Shown in pieces: positions 53,357-62,681 of a DNA stretch of 64,000 nt; the stretch's first letter is position 1; each line of letters begins with the position of its first letter. Origin of the DNA: Serratia plymuthica (GTDB lineage Bacteria > Pseudomonadota > Gammaproteobacteria > Enterobacterales > Enterobacteriaceae); the NCBI RefSeq assembly GCF_018336935.1, contig NZ_CP068771.1, forward strand, positions 1,736,001 through 1,800,000, given 5' to 3'. A program made the position numbers and the translations under genes. Under the pieces are notes generated by a model. That model made no database searches. It saw only the letters and a list, made by a program, of their open reading frames with translations, and was not told the origin of the DNA.

Positions 53357-54172
53357 TTACCAGCCTTTCACCGCGTCGCCCTTGTAGATGTCGGCCGCGC
53401 TGGCGGCCACTTCGTCGGTCTGGTAGGCCTTGACCAAATCCTTCACCTTTTCGCTGTCTTGGTTATCGATGCGGGTGGCGAAGATATTGACGTAAGGCGA
53501 GTTTTTATCTTCGACAAACAGACCGTTCCTGGCCGGTGACAGGCCGATCTGGCTGGCGTAGTTGGTATTGATAATCGCCAGCGCTATCTGTTTGTCGTCC
53601 AGTGCGCGCGGCAGCTGTGGCGCTTCGATCTCGACGATTTTCAATTTCTTCGGGTTCCCGACGATATCCAACGCGGTAGGCAGCAAGCCGACGCCGTCTT
53701 TCAGAACGATCAACCCCTGTTTTTGCAACAGCAGCAGCGAGCGGCCGAGATTGGTGGGATCGTTCGGCACGGCGATCTGCGCGCCGTCCGGCAGTTGGCT
53801 GAGCGAGGTGATTTTTTTCGAGTAACCGGCAATCGGGTAAACGAAGGTATTGCCCACCGCGACCAGCTTGTAGCCGCGCTCCTGAATTTGTTTGTCCAGA
53901 TAAGGGCGGTGCTGGAAGGCATTAATATCCAGGTCACCGTTGTTCAATGCTTCGTTGGGCAGCACGTAATCATTGAACGTCACCACTTCCACATCCAGGT
54001 TGTACTTCTGTTTGGCGACCTTCTGCACCACTGCCCACATCGATTGATCGATGCCGGAGCTGATGCCGACTTTTATATGATGGCTGTCTTGATCCGCCGG
54101 CCCGCAGGCGGTCAGCAGCAGGGTGCCGGTTACCGCCAACGTTGCGGCGAGCTTTTTTAGCGTAAATGTCAT
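53357..54172 (-). CDS. nlpA: NlpA/MetQ-family substrate-binding lipoprotein
   Basis: A 271-residue lipoprotein (lipobox LLTAC at residues 19-23), the size of E. coli NlpA (272). Binding-protein blocks IKVGISSGIDQSMWAVVQKVA, FNDYVLPNEALNNGDLDINAFQHRPYLD and VALIINTNYASQIGL match the MetQ family of methionine-uptake receptors. The residue after the cysteine is G, so sorting is uncertain; E. coli NlpA stays in the inner membrane. No metN or metI is adjacent, as for nlpA in E. coli. Confidence 0.88.
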   Translation of the reverse strand: MTFTLKKLAATLAVTGTLLLTACGPADQDSHHIKVGISSGIDQSMWAVVQKVAKQKYNLDVEVVTFNDYVLPNEALNNGDLDINAFQHRPYLDKQIQERGYKLVAVGNTFVYPIAGYSKKITSLSQLPDGAQIAVPNDPTNLGRSLLLLQKQGLIVLKDGVGLLPTALDIVGNPKKLKIVEIEAPQLPRALDDKQIALAIINTNYASQIGLSPARNGLFVEDKNSPYVNIFATRIDNQDSEKVKDLVKAYQTDEVAASAADIYKGDAVKGW

Positions 54173-54447
54173 TTTCCCAGAGTCCTTGTCGAAATAGCCT
54201 GCTGGTTATTGCAGGCTGAGTAGTGGCTATGACTCTAGATAGGCAACTGGATAAAACAAAAGACGGATTCACTATGATTAATAGCGATTTGCTATGAGCA
54301 AGCTCGGGCGTCGCCGGTCGTGAAATAACGGTTATAGGATTGCTCCGTTTGTGCCCCTGTTCTTCGGTTTGTTTTGACTGCGGATCCACCGGGTTATTAT
54401 GATGTTCGCAGGCCCGGCAGGGGCAGAATTCACGAAAGGAAAATACA

Positions 54448-54978
54448 ATGCGATTTAACATCTGGAGCAAGGCGCTGCTGCCGCTGGTGGTGTTGGCCTG
54501 CGTATCGACGGCGCAGGTGCAGGCGGCGGATCAGAGCCAGCAGGCGGCGGTCGAGCCGATCCCCAAAACGCTGTTGGGTAACTGGCATGTCAGCAAGATT
54601 TTGCCGACGCAAACCTTGGGCTGCTGGGACGAAAAGCAGGCAAACAGCCTGGTCGGCGGCAAAATCAGTTACAAGGCCGACGGTTTCAGCTGGAACGGCA
54701 CCGCGCTGAAAAATCAGGGCGCTACCCTCAGCACGGTCGAGGCGCAGGAGTTTGTCGAGGACAACTCCGGCAGCAGTTCCTACATTGACTTCCCGATGCT
54801 GGGCATCAGCACGCCTTCGGTTGAGCGGGTGACAATCCAGCATGCCGACACCGAGATTAAAGGCATCACCGATCAAGGCACCGAAGGCGTACCCGGCGAC
54901 AACGTGCTGGTGAAAGACGTCAACACGCTGATTCTGTCGGTTTGCAATGTGTGGTTTGAAGTGCAGCGCGTACGCTGA
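54448..54978 (+). CDS. Periplasmic protein of unknown function
   Basis: A 176-residue protein with a signal peptide of about 26 residues (ALLPLVVLACVSTAQVQA). The mature part begins after a polar stretch with LLGNWHVSKILPTQTLGCW and ends NTLILSVCNVWFEVQRVR; the two cysteines probably pair. The LxGxWxV opening and a mostly beta-type sequence suggest a small lipocalin-like barrel, but this is weak. It stands alone; GAAAGGAAAA precedes the ATG. Confidence 0.65.
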   Translation: MRFNIWSKALLPLVVLACVSTAQVQAADQSQQAAVEPIPKTLLGNWHVSKILPTQTLGCWDEKQANSLVGGKISYKADGFSWNGTALKNQGATLSTVEAQEFVEDNSGSSSYIDFPMLGISTPSVERVTIQHADTEIKGITDQGTEGVPGDNVLVKDVNTLILSVCNVWFEVQRVR

Positions 54979-55122
54979 ACCCCACAGGCCCCGGCAGCGG
55001 GGCCATTCCCGCCAATATCCCCGCCCGATCGCTGCGTTTCTGAACTAAAATTAACCATAACGATATAGCCCTATGGGATATCGGAGCCTCGGCTCTCTAC
55101 CGAGTCAATGACAGGAGGCGCT

Positions 55123-55548
55123 ATGTGTTATCAACATATTTTAATTACCACAGATCTGAGCGATGACGGCAAACGGCTGGTTGAAAAAGGCGCGTTGCTG
55201 GCCGCTGCGCTCAAGGCCAAACTCTCCCTGATCTACGTGGACATTCATTACGATACCTATCATGCGGCGATTGGTTTCTCGGAGAGAAGCTACGACGGTG
55301 TGTCTTTCACCGACAAGATCAAAAAAGAGATGGAACCGATGACCCAAAATGTGAATTACCCGATCAACGAGGTGATTATCGGGCGCGGTGATTTTATTAG
55401 CGAATTGCAGAACGCGGTGGTGGATAAAGGGATAGATCTGGCGATCTTCGGCCATCATCACGACCTGTGGAGCAACCTGTTTTCATCGACCCGCCATGCC
55501 ATCAATCAGCTGAACGTCGACGTGCTGGTGATCCCGATTAAGCAATAA
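55123..55548 (+). CDS. Universal stress protein, UspC/UspD-like
   Basis: A 141-residue UspA-fold protein: YQHILITTDLSDDGKRLVEKGALLAAALKAKLSLIYVDI at the start and IDLAIFGHHHD, then FSSTRHAINQLNVDVLVIPI, at the end. The nucleotide-binding G-2x-G-9x-G pattern is not obvious, which places it with the non-ATP-binding UspA/C/D type. ACAGGAGG precedes ATG 55123. It stands alone with a hairpin after it. Related E. coli proteins are induced by growth arrest and affect motility and adhesion. Confidence 0.85.
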   Translation: MCYQHILITTDLSDDGKRLVEKGALLAAALKAKLSLIYVDIHYDTYHAAIGFSERSYDGVSFTDKIKKEMEPMTQNVNYPINEVIIGRGDFISELQNAVVDKGIDLAIFGHHHDLWSNLFSSTRHAINQLNVDVLVIPIKQ

Positions 55549-55652
55549 CGCATAAACAAACCGCGCGGCTGCGCGGTTTGTCGTCTTCCGGCTGCCTATC
55601 TTTTGCCTCGTGCTGTGGCAGGCAAATGAATATCTCGTGCTGCAAACTTGCG

Positions 55653-55675
55653 CATTAGATAAGTAAGTACTAATG
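55653..55675. promoter_or_regulatory. Palindrome upstream of the ArsR-type gene
   Basis: CATTAG (55653-55658) and CTAATG (55670-55675) flank an 11-base centre, ending eight bases before the start codon. Position and symmetry fit self-repression by the ArsR-family protein. Confidence 0.45.
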
Positions 55676-55682
55676 TGTAATC

Positions 55683-55997
55683 ATGAATGAAAACGAGATC
55701 TTCAAAGCGCTGGCGGATCCCACCCGTCGCGCCATCTTCGAAAAGCTGGCGATTGGCAGCATGAATGCCAGCGCGCTGCGCGAAGGCATGCAAATCAGCC
55801 AATCGGCCATGTCCCAACATCTGGCGGTGCTGCGCCATGCCGGGCTGGTGTGCGAGGAGCGGCAGGGCCGTTTCGTCAATTACGAAGTCGATCCCCAGGG
55901 CTTGGCACTGATAGCCCGCTGGCTGGATAAGTACCGCGCCTTCTGGCCGGCGCAGATCGACAAATTGAACATTTTTCTCAAGGACATGGACCAATGA
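55683..55997 (+). CDS. ArsR-family regulator
   Basis: A 104-residue winged-helix protein: IFKALADPTRRAIFEKLAIGSMNASALREGMQISQSAMSQHLAVLRHAGLVCEERQGRFVNYEV. It lacks the metal-site cysteines of ArsR or SmtB and belongs to the SdpR-like group usually paired with SRPBCC (AHSA1) genes. The stop overlaps the start of that partner by four bases. It probably represses its own operon. Confidence 0.88.
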   Translation: MNENEIFKALADPTRRAIFEKLAIGSMNASALREGMQISQSAMSQHLAVLRHAGLVCEERQGRFVNYEVDPQGLALIARWLDKYRAFWPAQIDKLNIFLKDMDQ

Positions 55998-56338
55998 ACG
56001 ACACCGGCAGCGAAAAACGGGGCGAGCCTTTGGTCCTCGAATATCGGCTCGACGCGCCACCGGAGAAAGTCTGGCGGGCGATTGGCATTCCTGAGTTGCG
56101 CGAACAATGGTTGCCGCCACAAGTCTTGGCCGATGCCGAGCCGGTGGTTTCGATACCGGGTGAAGAAATCCGCTATCGGCTGCGCGATGACGAACCGCCA
56201 TTCCTGGAAAGCACGGTGACGTTGCAAATCCGGCCCGGCGCCGATGGCGGCAGCCTGTTGCGCATTATCCATCGACTGGACGACGCTCGCCTGACGGCGG
56301 CCAACGACAGCGGGCAGCCCCTTATGCGCGCCGCCTGA
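55994..56338 (+). CDS. SRPBCC (AHSA1-like) protein
   Basis: A 114-residue START-fold protein. VLEYRLDAPPEKVWRAIGIPELREQW is the signature opening of AHSA1-type domains. Family members are usually 140-160 residues, so the C-terminal helix is short here. The ATGA overlap with the ArsR-type gene shows one operon. Such pairs are common; the ligand is generally unknown. Confidence 0.82.
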   Translation: MNDTGSEKRGEPLVLEYRLDAPPEKVWRAIGIPELREQWLPPQVLADAEPVVSIPGEEIRYRLRDDEPPFLESTVTLQIRPGADGGSLLRIIHRLDDARLTAANDSGQPLMRAA

Positions 56339-56380
56339 CCCCTTTATTCATCAACCGTATCTGCAAAATGGAGTTCACCT

Positions 56381-56974
56381 ATGCGTGAAGCGATGCTGCT
56401 CGTCCCGACGGTGGTAGAACGATCCAGCCAGGGGGAAAGATCCTTTGATATTTACTCGCGGTTGTTGCGCGATCGCATCATCTTTCTGAATGGCGAAGTC
56501 AACGACGCCCTCGCCGAATTGGTCTGCGCGCAGTTGCTGTTTCTCGAGGCGGAGAACCCGGAAAAACCCATTCATCTCTACATCAACTCGCCCGGTGGCG
56601 CCATTACCAGCGGCTTCGCCATTTATGACACCATGCGATTCATCAACGCGCAGGTGCATACGCTGTGCATGGGAACCGCCCGCTCGATGGGATCGTTTCT
56701 GCTGATGGCGGGGGAGCCGGGCCACCGGGCGGCATTGCCCAATGCCAGCCTGCATGTTCATCAGCCGCTGGGCGGCTTTCAGGGCCAGGCATCGGATATT
56801 TTCATTCATGCCGAAGAGATGCGGCGCACCAAAAAGCGGGTGATCCGGCTGTATGCCGAACATTGCGGCCACAGCGATGAAGAGGTCGAACAAGCGCTGG
56901 ATCGCGATCGCTTTATGACGGCCGACGAGGCGGTTGAGTGGGGGCTGGTGGATCGGGTATTGGTGCGACGGTAG
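56381..56974 (+). CDS. Second ClpP-type protease subunit
   Basis: A 197-residue ClpP homologue standing apart from clpX. The triad is S102 ([15 protein letters not shown]), H127 (HVHQPLGG) and D176 (DRDRFM), so it should be active; the residue before the serine is arginine where ClpP has alanine. The N-terminal loop that docks the ATPase is close to ClpP ([29 protein letters not shown]). There is no propeptide beyond seven or eight residues. Partner ATPase and substrate are unknown; mixed ClpP1/ClpP2 rings are possible. AATGGAG precedes the ATG. Confidence 0.88.
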   Translation: MREAMLLVPTVVERSSQGERSFDIYSRLLRDRIIFLNGEVNDALAELVCAQLLFLEAENPEKPIHLYINSPGGAITSGFAIYDTMRFINAQVHTLCMGTARSMGSFLLMAGEPGHRAALPNASLHVHQPLGGFQGQASDIFIHAEEMRRTKKRVIRLYAEHCGHSDEEVEQALDRDRFMTADEAVEWGLVDRVLVRR

Positions 56975-57097
56975 CCGCGGTGAGGGGAAAACTTCACCTG
57001 TGCCACAGGATGTGGCGTATTTTGCGGGGTGAGTTTTAGTCGGGGATTGCGTATAATTAAGCTATATTTTGTTGGGTCCCAAGATAAGGTATTTTCA

Positions 57098-57265
57098 GTG
57101 AAAAAGACCAGTCTGCAAGCCAAAGTAGCCTACTGTGCCAAGACACGTCGTTCTAACTACGTTGCCAGTCTGCGTTTAGAAGGTTATGAAGTCACAGAGG
57201 CGGAGTCTAAACGCGAGCTACCCGAACGCGAAGCTGTTTTACGCACGTATCGGAAACTGGCCTGA
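57098..57265 (+). CDS. yhfG: YhfG-type antitoxin of Fic
   Basis: A 55-residue DUF2559 protein starting at GTG 57098. The Fic-inhibiting motif (S/T)xxxE(G/N) is present as SLRLEG at residues 24-29. This helix blocks the ATP site of a class I Fic enzyme. The fic gene starts three bases after its stop codon, the standard antitoxin-toxin order. A longer reading from 57029 lacks a ribosome site and runs over the probable promoter. Confidence 0.85.
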   Translation: MKKTSLQAKVAYCAKTRRSNYVASLRLEGYEVTEAESKRELPEREAVLRTYRKLA

Positions 57266-57268
57266 CTG

Positions 57269-57871
57269 TTGGACAAGTACGGTACTGGACAAGATCCCTA
57301 TTGTTACCCTGGTAGTAGCACGCTACGTAATCGGTTAAACCTTAAGGATGATGTGTTACTTGTACAGGCCGAACGTGATCTTTCAGAGATTGCGGCCGAG
57401 CAGATCGATTTTTCCCTTCCCCCTTATGATCTGAGCTACCTTCAGCAAATTCACCATAGCTTATTTTCCGATATTTATGATTGGGCTGGTGAGCTTCGCA
57501 CTATTGACATCTCAAAGGGCGACACGCGTTTTTGCAGCCTTACTCGAATCGAGCCCGAGGCTGCAAAAATCTTTAACATCATGGCGCGAAAGGATTGGTT
57601 TGAAGGGTGGGAGCGTTCAGCCTTGGTCGATGCAGTGGCCGAGCAATTTGGCGATCTGAACATGATCCATCCTTTTCGGGAGGGTAACGGGAGAGCTCAA
57701 CGCGTTCTGTTCGAACATATCATCGTCAACGCGGGTTTTACGATCAGTTGGTGGCCCGTCGAAGAGGCTGAGTGGATACGCGCTAACATAGCGGCGGTCA
57801 TTTGTGACTACGGGCCATTGAAAGTGGTGTTTGAGAAATGCATTGGGGAGCCGATCGGTGAGCAGAACTAA
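57269..57871 (+). CDS. fic: Fic AMP-transferase toxin
   Basis: A 200-residue class I Fic protein starting at TTG 57269. The catalytic motif HPFREGNGRAQR is at residues 134-145 and is canonical, unlike E. coli K-12 Fic, which reads HPFRVGSG. The flap region is IYDWAGELRTIDISKGDTRF. It transfers AMP from ATP to a hydroxyl of a target protein; related toxins act on DNA gyrase and topoisomerase IV. It is held inactive by YhfG. A terminator closes the operon. Confidence 0.9.
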   Translation: MDKYGTGQDPYCYPGSSTLRNRLNLKDDVLLVQAERDLSEIAAEQIDFSLPPYDLSYLQQIHHSLFSDIYDWAGELRTIDISKGDTRFCSLTRIEPEAAKIFNIMARKDWFEGWERSALVDAVAEQFGDLNMIHPFREGNGRAQRVLFEHIIVNAGFTISWWPVEEAEWIRANIAAVICDYGPLKVVFEKCIGEPIGEQN

Positions 57872-57889
57872 ACGTTTTGCCGTTAAATA

Positions 57890-57915
57890 AAAATCCACGC
57901 AATTGCGTGGATTTT
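57890..57915 (+). terminator. Terminator of fic
   Basis: AAAATCCACGCAA-TTGCGTGGATTTT, 13-bp perfect palindrome ending in Ts. Confidence 0.85.
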
Positions 57916-57958
57916 ATGAGGTTTGCCCGTCTTTATGAGATTCACTAAAACCTCATAA
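57914..57958. repeat. 11-bp inverted repeat after the fic terminator
   Basis: TTATGAGGTTT (57914-57924) and AAACCTCATAA (57948-57958), 23 bases apart. May be a recombination-site remnant at the island edge. Confidence 0.45.
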
Positions 57959-58372
57959 GACAACAGCTGAAGCTTAGACGTTGAAATGTCATTTAATATT
58001 TATCTAATTGATATTAATTGATTTTGTTTTCAGTTGTTATTTTTATACTCACACCTGTACTCATTTCGGTTGATGCTGTTAACTGAGGTTAATTATCACA
58101 GCGCTAACCAACTCTTGTTCATCCTGCTAGAATGGTATTATTTATTTTATTTATCAACGCATTGCTCTGGCCGGGTTATCAAATACTTGATGAGTGCCAA
58201 GTGTTGTTGTAAGCATATCCTCGGGACAATATCTTATCTGACAGATAGATTTTTGCTAGACGCGGACATTTCTACGCCATTGATACCTCAATCAATGGAG
58301 AGAAGGTCAGATTTCATTTAATGATCAGCAGGCATAGATTTCTGAGGACGTTAGTCAAAAAAGGGAGACTCA

Positions 58373-59668
58373 ATGCCAGATATTAATTCACACAATTCTG
58401 CACAGACTTTACCTCAGGAGCGGGAAACGCTGTATCACTTGGTCTGGCGGGAGCCTGCGGAGCGTATAACTGCGCTGTATGGCATTAGTACTGAGTTATT
58501 GGCGAAGCGATGCAGCGAAATGTGTATACCCAGGCCGCTTGCTGGTTACTGGAAAGCGCTAGCTAAAGGGAGCGCACCTGCAATCCCGGCGCTGCCTGCC
58601 CTGAAAAAGGGAAGGGCGGTAAAGGTACTTGAGAATCACAACCCATCAGTGCAACCTTCTGCCATTGTTGTATCAAAATCAGTGTCTTCAGTAACCCGAA
58701 AGCAAGCTCCTGTTACAGGTAATGGTTATGGACTGATAAATGATCTCAAAAAGTATTTGCCAGCCTCCTCGGTTACAGAAGATGGCTATTACAAGCCTAC
58801 GAAAAAGAAATTACTGGATCTCAACGTTTCTGATACGGGATTTGATAGTGCAATGGAATTTCTGAGTCGCTTCTTTGATGCCCTGGGGAAAAAGGGGTAC
58901 CGTGTTACGTTGGATGCGCCGGGAGAAAGGTTGAATCGTGCGGATATTGATATTAAGGAAGATCCGAAAGGGGGAGGATATCGCTGGGGCAATTTATGGC
59001 GGCCTTATACGCCAAGTATTATTTGTGTTGGGGATATGTACTTTGCGTTTAATCTTGCTGAAATGACGGAGTATGTCCCAGCGAAAAAAGTCAAAAATCG
59101 CTATGTCCGTGATGAACAGATGGGACGATGGATGCGGGGAAAAAATAGTGAGCTTTTTCTTCACGTATCAAAACATACTTTGCCTACTGGGCGATTTTTG
59201 TTGCAGCTTTACTCGCCTTATTCTTCCGCAAAATGGTTACTTCAGTTCCGGCAGACAAAGCAGTGTGGATTGATTAGTCAGATCCCTCAGATGATTTCGG
59301 CGATGCAGGAGTCTGTTCCGCTAATTTCAAAGCAATTAGAAAAGGCCAGAATCGAAGCTGATGAGTGGCGCATTCAGAGTGAGCGGGAACATGCTATATA
59401 TCTGGAAAAGGAGCGAATAAGGCAGGAAGAAAAAGCGTACAGAGCCAGTCGTACCGAGCTGAAATCCATTATGGTTCAGTGGACTGAAGACAAACAGCTG
59501 GAACAGTTTTTTCACGAGGCAGAGTTAGACGCAGCCATGCTTGATGAGCAGCAGAAGATACAGGTCATAGAGCGCCTGCAACTAGCCCGTCAGTTCCTGT
59601 CTGAGGATACGGCGATTGAGCGATTGTTAAAGTGGGAAACGCCAGAAGAGCGTTTAAACAAAGGATGA
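58373..59668 (+). CDS. Unknown 431-residue protein with N-terminal YWxxLAxG motif
   Basis: Residues 15-65 read ERETLYHLVWREPAERITALYGISTELLAKRCSEMCIPRPLAGYWKALAKG, a conserved block of accessory-genome proteins (LYxxVWxxP..LAKxC...IPxPxxGYW) whose centre looks like a helix-turn-helix. A linker rich in P and V follows. The middle (about 150-330) is a globular domain with RADIDIKEDPKGG and WLLQFRQTK, and residues 330-400 form a long charged coiled coil. The ATG has AAAGGGAGACTCA upstream. DNA binding is plausible. No function is established. Confidence 0.6.
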   Translation: MPDINSHNSAQTLPQERETLYHLVWREPAERITALYGISTELLAKRCSEMCIPRPLAGYWKALAKGSAPAIPALPALKKGRAVKVLENHNPSVQPSAIVVSKSVSSVTRKQAPVTGNGYGLINDLKKYLPASSVTEDGYYKPTKKKLLDLNVSDTGFDSAMEFLSRFFDALGKKGYRVTLDAPGERLNRADIDIKEDPKGGGYRWGNLWRPYTPSIICVGDMYFAFNLAEMTEYVPAKKVKNRYVRDEQMGRWMRGKNSELFLHVSKHTLPTGRFLLQLYSPYSSAKWLLQFRQTKQCGLISQIPQMISAMQESVPLISKQLEKARIEADEWRIQSEREHAIYLEKERIRQEEKAYRASRTELKSIMVQWTEDKQLEQFFHEAELDAAMLDEQQKIQVIERLQLARQFLSEDTAIERLLKWETPEERLNKG

Positions 59669-60086
59669 GTCTATTTCCTCGTCATATTAGTAAATTTATC
59701 TTTTCTTTCTGATTCAAGTTTGGCTATAACCGGAGCTAATGAAGTTTGTGAAAAGGCTTATCTGAAATACACATTCTTCCGGGACCAGCGGCTTTTGATG
59801 AATAGAGAATGGTGAAAGTAATGAGTTCACTGATGTTAAAGCGTTCCGGCTAGCCCGAGGAAAGCGGGTAGTTCAGCCCAATTGCTGCCAGTAATTGAGG
59901 GGGATAGCTTGTTCACTGCATGGGGTATTAGCAGCACGTCTTTAGCCTTAGTTATCGTCCTCATGAAGTAATATAAATATCACACAATTTAATTGTATGT
60001 TACGCATTTACACTCTTTTTGGCGGTTTGAATTGCCAAGAAAATTAAGGCATTAATAACATTTCTGCACGGCATGGAGATAAAACA
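59669..60086. other. Spacer, no gene seen
   Basis: 418 bases. The last 150 are AT-rich and probably held the promoter of the SIR2-type gene; GGAGATAAAACA precedes its ATG. Confidence 0.4.
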
Positions 60087-62026
60087 ATGGAGATGGACAA
60101 CTGGTGGTTTGGCTGGAAGGGGGTCACCCCCGAACGCCCCTGTCCAGGCAAGGTTGTGTTGATGGTTGGTGCAGGGATTTCCATAGAGTCCCCCACGCAG
60201 CTACCCGGCGGATACGCACTAACGGAGGCACTGCTCGACCATTTGCTTGACAGCCGAGCGGTTTCCGAAATTAAAACGGTGTTTAGCCAATGTTAACAGT
60301 GGATGGGGTGGAGCCTACCGCGCCTAGAACACGTGCTTGATAAAGCTTTTGAACCTTCAACCGTTGAAGTCGTTGAGCGTAGCTGTGCTGCACGCGAACT
60401 GCTGCGCATCTTTTCCCTACATCTCCCGAATGCGAATCATCACCTGATTGCCGATTACCTGATTAAGCAGCGCAGCTGGTGCATTACCACCAATTTTGAT
60501 AACTGCATCGAACGGGCTGGTCGTCATCAGATCCCTGTGCACGTCATCGATCCTGATACCAAAACCTTTGACATCCTGCACCGGGAATACGGTGAAGACT
60601 GGGGCATCATCAAAGTGCATGGCACCATCGAGCACGCTGCTCGGGGCTTGGCGCAACGCTTGCAGACCTAGAACATGGACTGCCTGAAGCGTTCAACACA
60701 CTTCTTGAACAGGTTACAAATCAGGCTGATTTAATGGTGGTCGCAGGCTATAGTGGCACCGACCATTTCGACATTAATCACTGGATTCGCGAGCGCTGGA
60801 ACGGAGATCGTACAACTCGGTTGGTATGGATCGAGCACCATCAGGATGAGGTGGAAGAGTTCTGGCGGCTGAGCGAACAGGAAAATCGCGAGCCGAGAGT
60901 TTACTGGTAGGGAGCATTTGGCGGTATGAAGGTTCAGTACGGACCAACGCCAGAGTTAGTTGCTGACCGTCCTGCTGGGTATTTCCCGTAGAACTTTGGT
61001 CGATGCTCAAGATTGTAGTACTGGTGGCGAACTGCTCTAGCAGAATATTACATCCCAACGGAGAAAGAGAAGTACCTTACCAGTACACGGCTAGCCAGTT
61101 CGATTGGGCTTGGTCAACTGGCTGAAGAATAACTCCGCTATTTGAAACGCCTGCTAGAGAACGACGAAATGTTGGCGCCTTTTGAAGCTGAGATTTACTA
61201 CTCATGTGGGTTTATTGCCGGGGCGTTATGGATACAAAACTATCTGAAAAACTCGCTCGAAGAAGCTAGGAAAGTGAATCGCACAGGCCTTATTCGCGCT
61301 AAAGGGAAACCTGCAAAAGCGCTTTTATTTTATCTCGTGTAGTACTTAAGGAACCGCCTTAGCCCTTCATTCGATGAGCAAATCGACGCTTTTGCTTGCC
61401 TTCTTGATATTGCCGAACGGTGGCAGCGATGGCGATTCTGGCAGAGCAAACCTTTGCGGTACTTAGGCGAAAAGATATGTACCATTTTCTGTAAGTATTT
61501 CATGAGGCTTGAGAATGGAAAGTTGCCTCTATATTTGCAGGGGAGGGCGCAAATGCAGTTCATTCGCTTAGCCACCCTGTTCCACGATGAAGACGTCTTT
61601 TCCTTCGGCGAGGTCTGGAATTTACTATACCGAGAGAGCCGTCCCCCGAATTTTTATACCCCACACGGCCCGGCAATTCGCGGTTTTTATCTTATTGAAC
61701 GTAGTACTACTCGTGAGGAGGACCACATCGCAGACTTGGTGCTGGCAAATATTAATTACGTCAATACTCTACTTTCTGCTTTGCGGCATCGCTGGCCTAA
61801 GGGGAGCCAAAGCGTGCTGGAAGAACGGCAGAGCCATAGGGAATATCTGGATTCGGGAGACTATGTTGTGACGTATATTGTGCAGCTGTTAACCGAAAGT
61901 TCACAGATCGTCAGCGTTCTGAACACCCGGCATTTGCATATTCTGATTGCCAGACCGTGGCTTAGGGCGGACAGCATTTTAGGAGGCATCGAATACTGGA
62001 AGCAGCAGTCGCTGTATTTTGCTTAA
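60087..62026 (+). pseudogene. SIR2-domain protein with helical C-terminal half, decayed
   Basis: Reading frame 60087 gives LMVGAGISIESPTQLPGGYALTEALL (NAD-binding GAGIS), an in-frame TAA at 60294, then PRLEHVLDKAF, ADYLIKQRSWCITTNFDNCIERAG and IIKVHGTIEHA. After a frameshift near 60660 the next frame has LMVVAGYSGTDHFDINHWIRERW. All are SIR2-like blocks in order. The same frame goes on with stops at 60908, about 60989, 61016, 61127 and 61340, to a long helical stretch ending at 62026. The intact ancestor would have had about 645 residues. It is a dead member of the SIR2-plus-helical-repeat defence class. Confidence 0.75.
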
Positions 62027-62178
62027 CGATGGCACGTTATGGCTACGGGGCGAGATATCTGGACGGAGCATATGAAAGATGTACCATCTAAGTGCTGACA
62101 AATATCTCTATGGATATCAGATATAATTAACGCGGCAGTCTAAAATCTTGATTGCCGCGTTCTGATACTGAGGGGTAT

Positions 62179-62418
62179 TTAAGCTAATTGTGTAGTAACA
62201 CAAATTTTGTGAGTCCGGTGAGAATTCTCAATTTCCCAAAAGATGTGTTGAATTTTAGTAATCTTTACGTTTTTTATTGATTCGCTATGATTTAAAGAAT
62301 GCCCACTGATCTCATCACCTACATTTAATGCACCAAAAGGCGTGCTACTTTCATACAAACCCGCAACGCATGAAAGATCTTCCGGGTCATAGATCTCCAA
62401 AATATACTGTGTTTTCAT
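62179..62418 (-). CDS. Small protein of unknown function
   Basis: A 79-residue acidic protein (MKTQYILEIYDPEDLSCVAG at the start; ALNVGDEISGHSLNH; HIFWEIENSHRTHKICVTTQ near the end). AGGGATAAAG precedes the ATG. It has no signal peptide. The LNVGDEI block suggests a small beta-barrel. It lies 263 bases beyond the Abi_C gene on the same strand and may be a third member of that operon. No family recognised. Confidence 0.5.
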   Translation of the reverse strand: MKTQYILEIYDPEDLSCVAGLYESSTPFGALNVGDEISGHSLNHSESIKNVKITKIQHIFWEIENSHRTHKICVTTQLA

Positions 62419-62681
62419 TCTTTATCCCTATGTTAATCATCGGTTCTATGCTGTTTCTTGTCGATAGTACACTTTTATAGGGGAGTGGAACAGTGCATAA
62501 GATACTTTGTGTGTATGCAAGTCATTCCCAGGCAAAGGACATTCTGGTTATATTCAGTGTTCGGTGCAAATACATGCAAGATTGGCTGACTGGTAGCCAA
62601 GCTAGGAACAGCATAAACTGCTAAGTCTGATGGTTAACTAATCAGTCGGTGTGCCGTATTACCTTTTGTACCAGTAAGATA
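62419..62681. other. Spacer between Abi_C and small-protein genes
   Basis: 263 AT-rich bases without a gene. Probably includes the promoter of the small minus-strand gene. Confidence 0.35.

Larger units (their letters stand above)
57872..58372. other. AT-rich spacer at the left edge of the island
   Basis: Contains the fic terminator and a second inverted repeat, then 400 AT-rich bases. An open frame at 58034-58321 is cysteine- and leucine-rich but has no ribosome site or coding bias. This is the likely junction of core and accessory DNA. Confidence 0.5.

Noticed and set aside
58034..58321. 95-codon open frame in the spacer after fic
   Set aside because: No ribosome site, odd composition (clustered C, L, Y) and no resemblance to any family.
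60087..62026. Several separate small genes in the SIR2 region
   Set aside because: The pieces share frames and give SIR2 motifs in order, so they are parts of one broken gene, not independent ones.
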